Source: Planctomycetota bacterium
Lineage (GTDB): Bacteria; Planctomycetota; Planctomycetia; Pirellulales; UBA1268
Direction: 5' to 3'
Length of the DNA stretch: 7,634 bases
Assembly (NCBI GenBank): GCA_003670825.1
Contig: QWQL01000118.1
Coordinates: forward strand, 1-7,634
In this document: piece after piece, positions 6,952 through 7,634 of the stretch
Layout: every line of letters begins with the position of its first letter
How positions within the stretch are numbered: the stretch's first letter is position 1
Notes under the pieces: generated by a model
Database searches by the model: none
The model's input: only the letters and a program-made list of their open reading frames with translations
What the model was told of the DNA's origin: nothing
Program-made: the position numbers and the translations under genes

Positions 6952-7634
6952 ATCGGTCTGATCGGGAATCCCTTCACCCGCTCCTGTCTGCGGTGGTGGA
7001 TGGGACGGCCAACGAGGGGCAGGTAGCCGAGTTAGCGAGGCTTCTTCAGTCGAGTGACGAGGCGCGCCGGTTCTACGTCCGCTACCTCGACATGCATGCG
7101 GCCCTGACGGGCGGACAAGTTCCCCGTGTGTCCCTGCGGCCCCGCCTCGCGTCGTGGGGCGTCATCGCCGTCGCATCGCTGATTGCCGCATCGCTCCTAC
7201 TGGCGTGGCTCGTGGTGCCCCCGATGGGCCTCAAGGGCGTCGTGGATCGCACGGGGAACCCGGCGATCGCGGACGTGAAGACCGCTCCAGCCGGCTACGT
7301 GGCGACGATCGCGTCGGCGAGCGCCGACGCGATCCTCGACGATACAGCCGTGGTGCCGGGATCGCGGCTCACGCCCGGGGCGTACCACCTGACGACTGGC
7401 AGCGTGAGCATCCGGTTCGATGGCGGAGCCCGCATCCTCCTGGAGGGAAACTCGAGGTTCGCGATCGATTCACGGAGAGCGATGAAGGTTCATGAGGGCA
7501 CCTTCGTCTTTCACGGCGATCAGACGTGCGAGTCGATCGAGATCGTCACGCCGCAGTCGGTCTTCAAGAATATCGGCACGCGATATGCGGGCGTCATCAG
7601 CGCTCATCGGGAAGAGGTGCACGTCGCCGAGGGG
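6948..7634 (+). CDS. FecR-like single-pass membrane protein, probable anti-sigma partner (partial, 3' end outside window)
   Basis: Frame from ATG at 6948 stays open for 229 codons to the right edge. The N-terminal cytoplasmic part (1-65) has the pattern LLSAVVDGTANEGQVAELARLL and then DEARRFYVRYLDMHAAL, the usual start of planctomycetal proteins paired with ECF sigma factors. A single membrane helix lies at about 68-90 (GVIAVASLIAASLLLAWLVV). The outer part (about 96-229) is a FecR-type beta domain: a PGSRLTPGAYHLTTGSVSIRF turn region near 137-157, ARILLEGNSRFAI at 161-173, VHEGTFVFHG at 181-190, VTPQSVFKNIGTRYAG near 200-214, and VHVAEG at the edge. By family role it would hold or release the sigma factor in response to an outside signal. 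AGGGGG lies six bases before the ATG, and the start overlaps the sigma stop. It lacks the HxxxCxxC zinc motif of ZAS anti-sigma factors. Longer versions often carry a C-terminal LamG domain, which cannot be seen here. Confidence 0.85.
   Translation, partial: MNRSDRESLHPLLSAVVDGTANEGQVAELARLLQSSDEARRFYVRYLDMHAALTGGQVPRVSLRPRLASWGVIAVASLIAASLLLAWLVVPPMGLKGVVDRTGNPAIADVKTAPAGYVATIASASADAILDDTAVVPGSRLTPGAYHLTTGSVSIRFDGGARILLEGNSRFAIDSRRAMKVHEGTFVFHGDQTCESIEIVTPQSVFKNIGTRYAGVISAHREEVHVAEG

Noticed and set aside
7154..7495. Plus-strand frame of 113 codons within the FecR-like gene
   Set aside because: It is out of frame with the continuous FecR-like reading that starts at 6948 and carries the membrane helix and domain motifs.

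Overview
The window is high-GC DNA that most resembles a planctomycete (Pirellulales-like bacterium). The clues are a short ECF sigma factor of the Rhodopirellula/Verrucomicrobium type, translationally coupled to a one-helix FecR-like protein with the N-terminus typical of planctomycetal anti-sigma proteins, plus a glycan-degradation operon of the kind these bacteria carry in number. The organism call is inferred from protein style alone; no rRNA or marker gene is present.

Layout. (1) Positions 1-1202, plus strand: the last 33 codons of an unidentified gene overlap by ATGA a membrane-anchored HtrA/DegS-like serine protease with one PDZ domain. (2) Positions 1203-1277: a short convergent gap with weak stem-loops. 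(3) Positions 6197 down to 1278, minus strand: a three-gene operon, read in the order FucP-type MFS sugar permease, ROK-family sugar kinase, secreted GH92 alpha-mannosidase. Permease and kinase overlap by ATGA and the mannosidase follows after 37 bases. (4) Positions 6198-6414: a 217-base divergent control region with a strong Shine-Dalgarno for the permease, a 9-base tandem repeat, and a perfect 8-bp stem-loop followed on the minus strand by five T. (5) Positions 6415-7634, plus strand: ECF sigma factor overlapping by ATGA the FecR-like protein, which runs off the right edge.

How it works together. The minus-strand operon reads as a compact mannoside pathway: GH92 releases mannose from alpha-mannosides outside the cytoplasm, the proton-coupled permease imports it, and the ROK kinase phosphorylates it. 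The substrate is inferred from GH92; neither permease nor kinase can be assigned to mannose from sequence alone. The sigma/FecR pair is a separate divergent unit that shares the control region and may or may not govern the mannoside operon. No mobile element, CRISPR array, tRNA or rRNA was seen. Nothing here is clearly an undescribed system; the most unusual items are the leader structure in front of the permease, the ROK protein lacking its usual zinc motif, and the sigma/FecR pair sitting divergent to the sugar operon.
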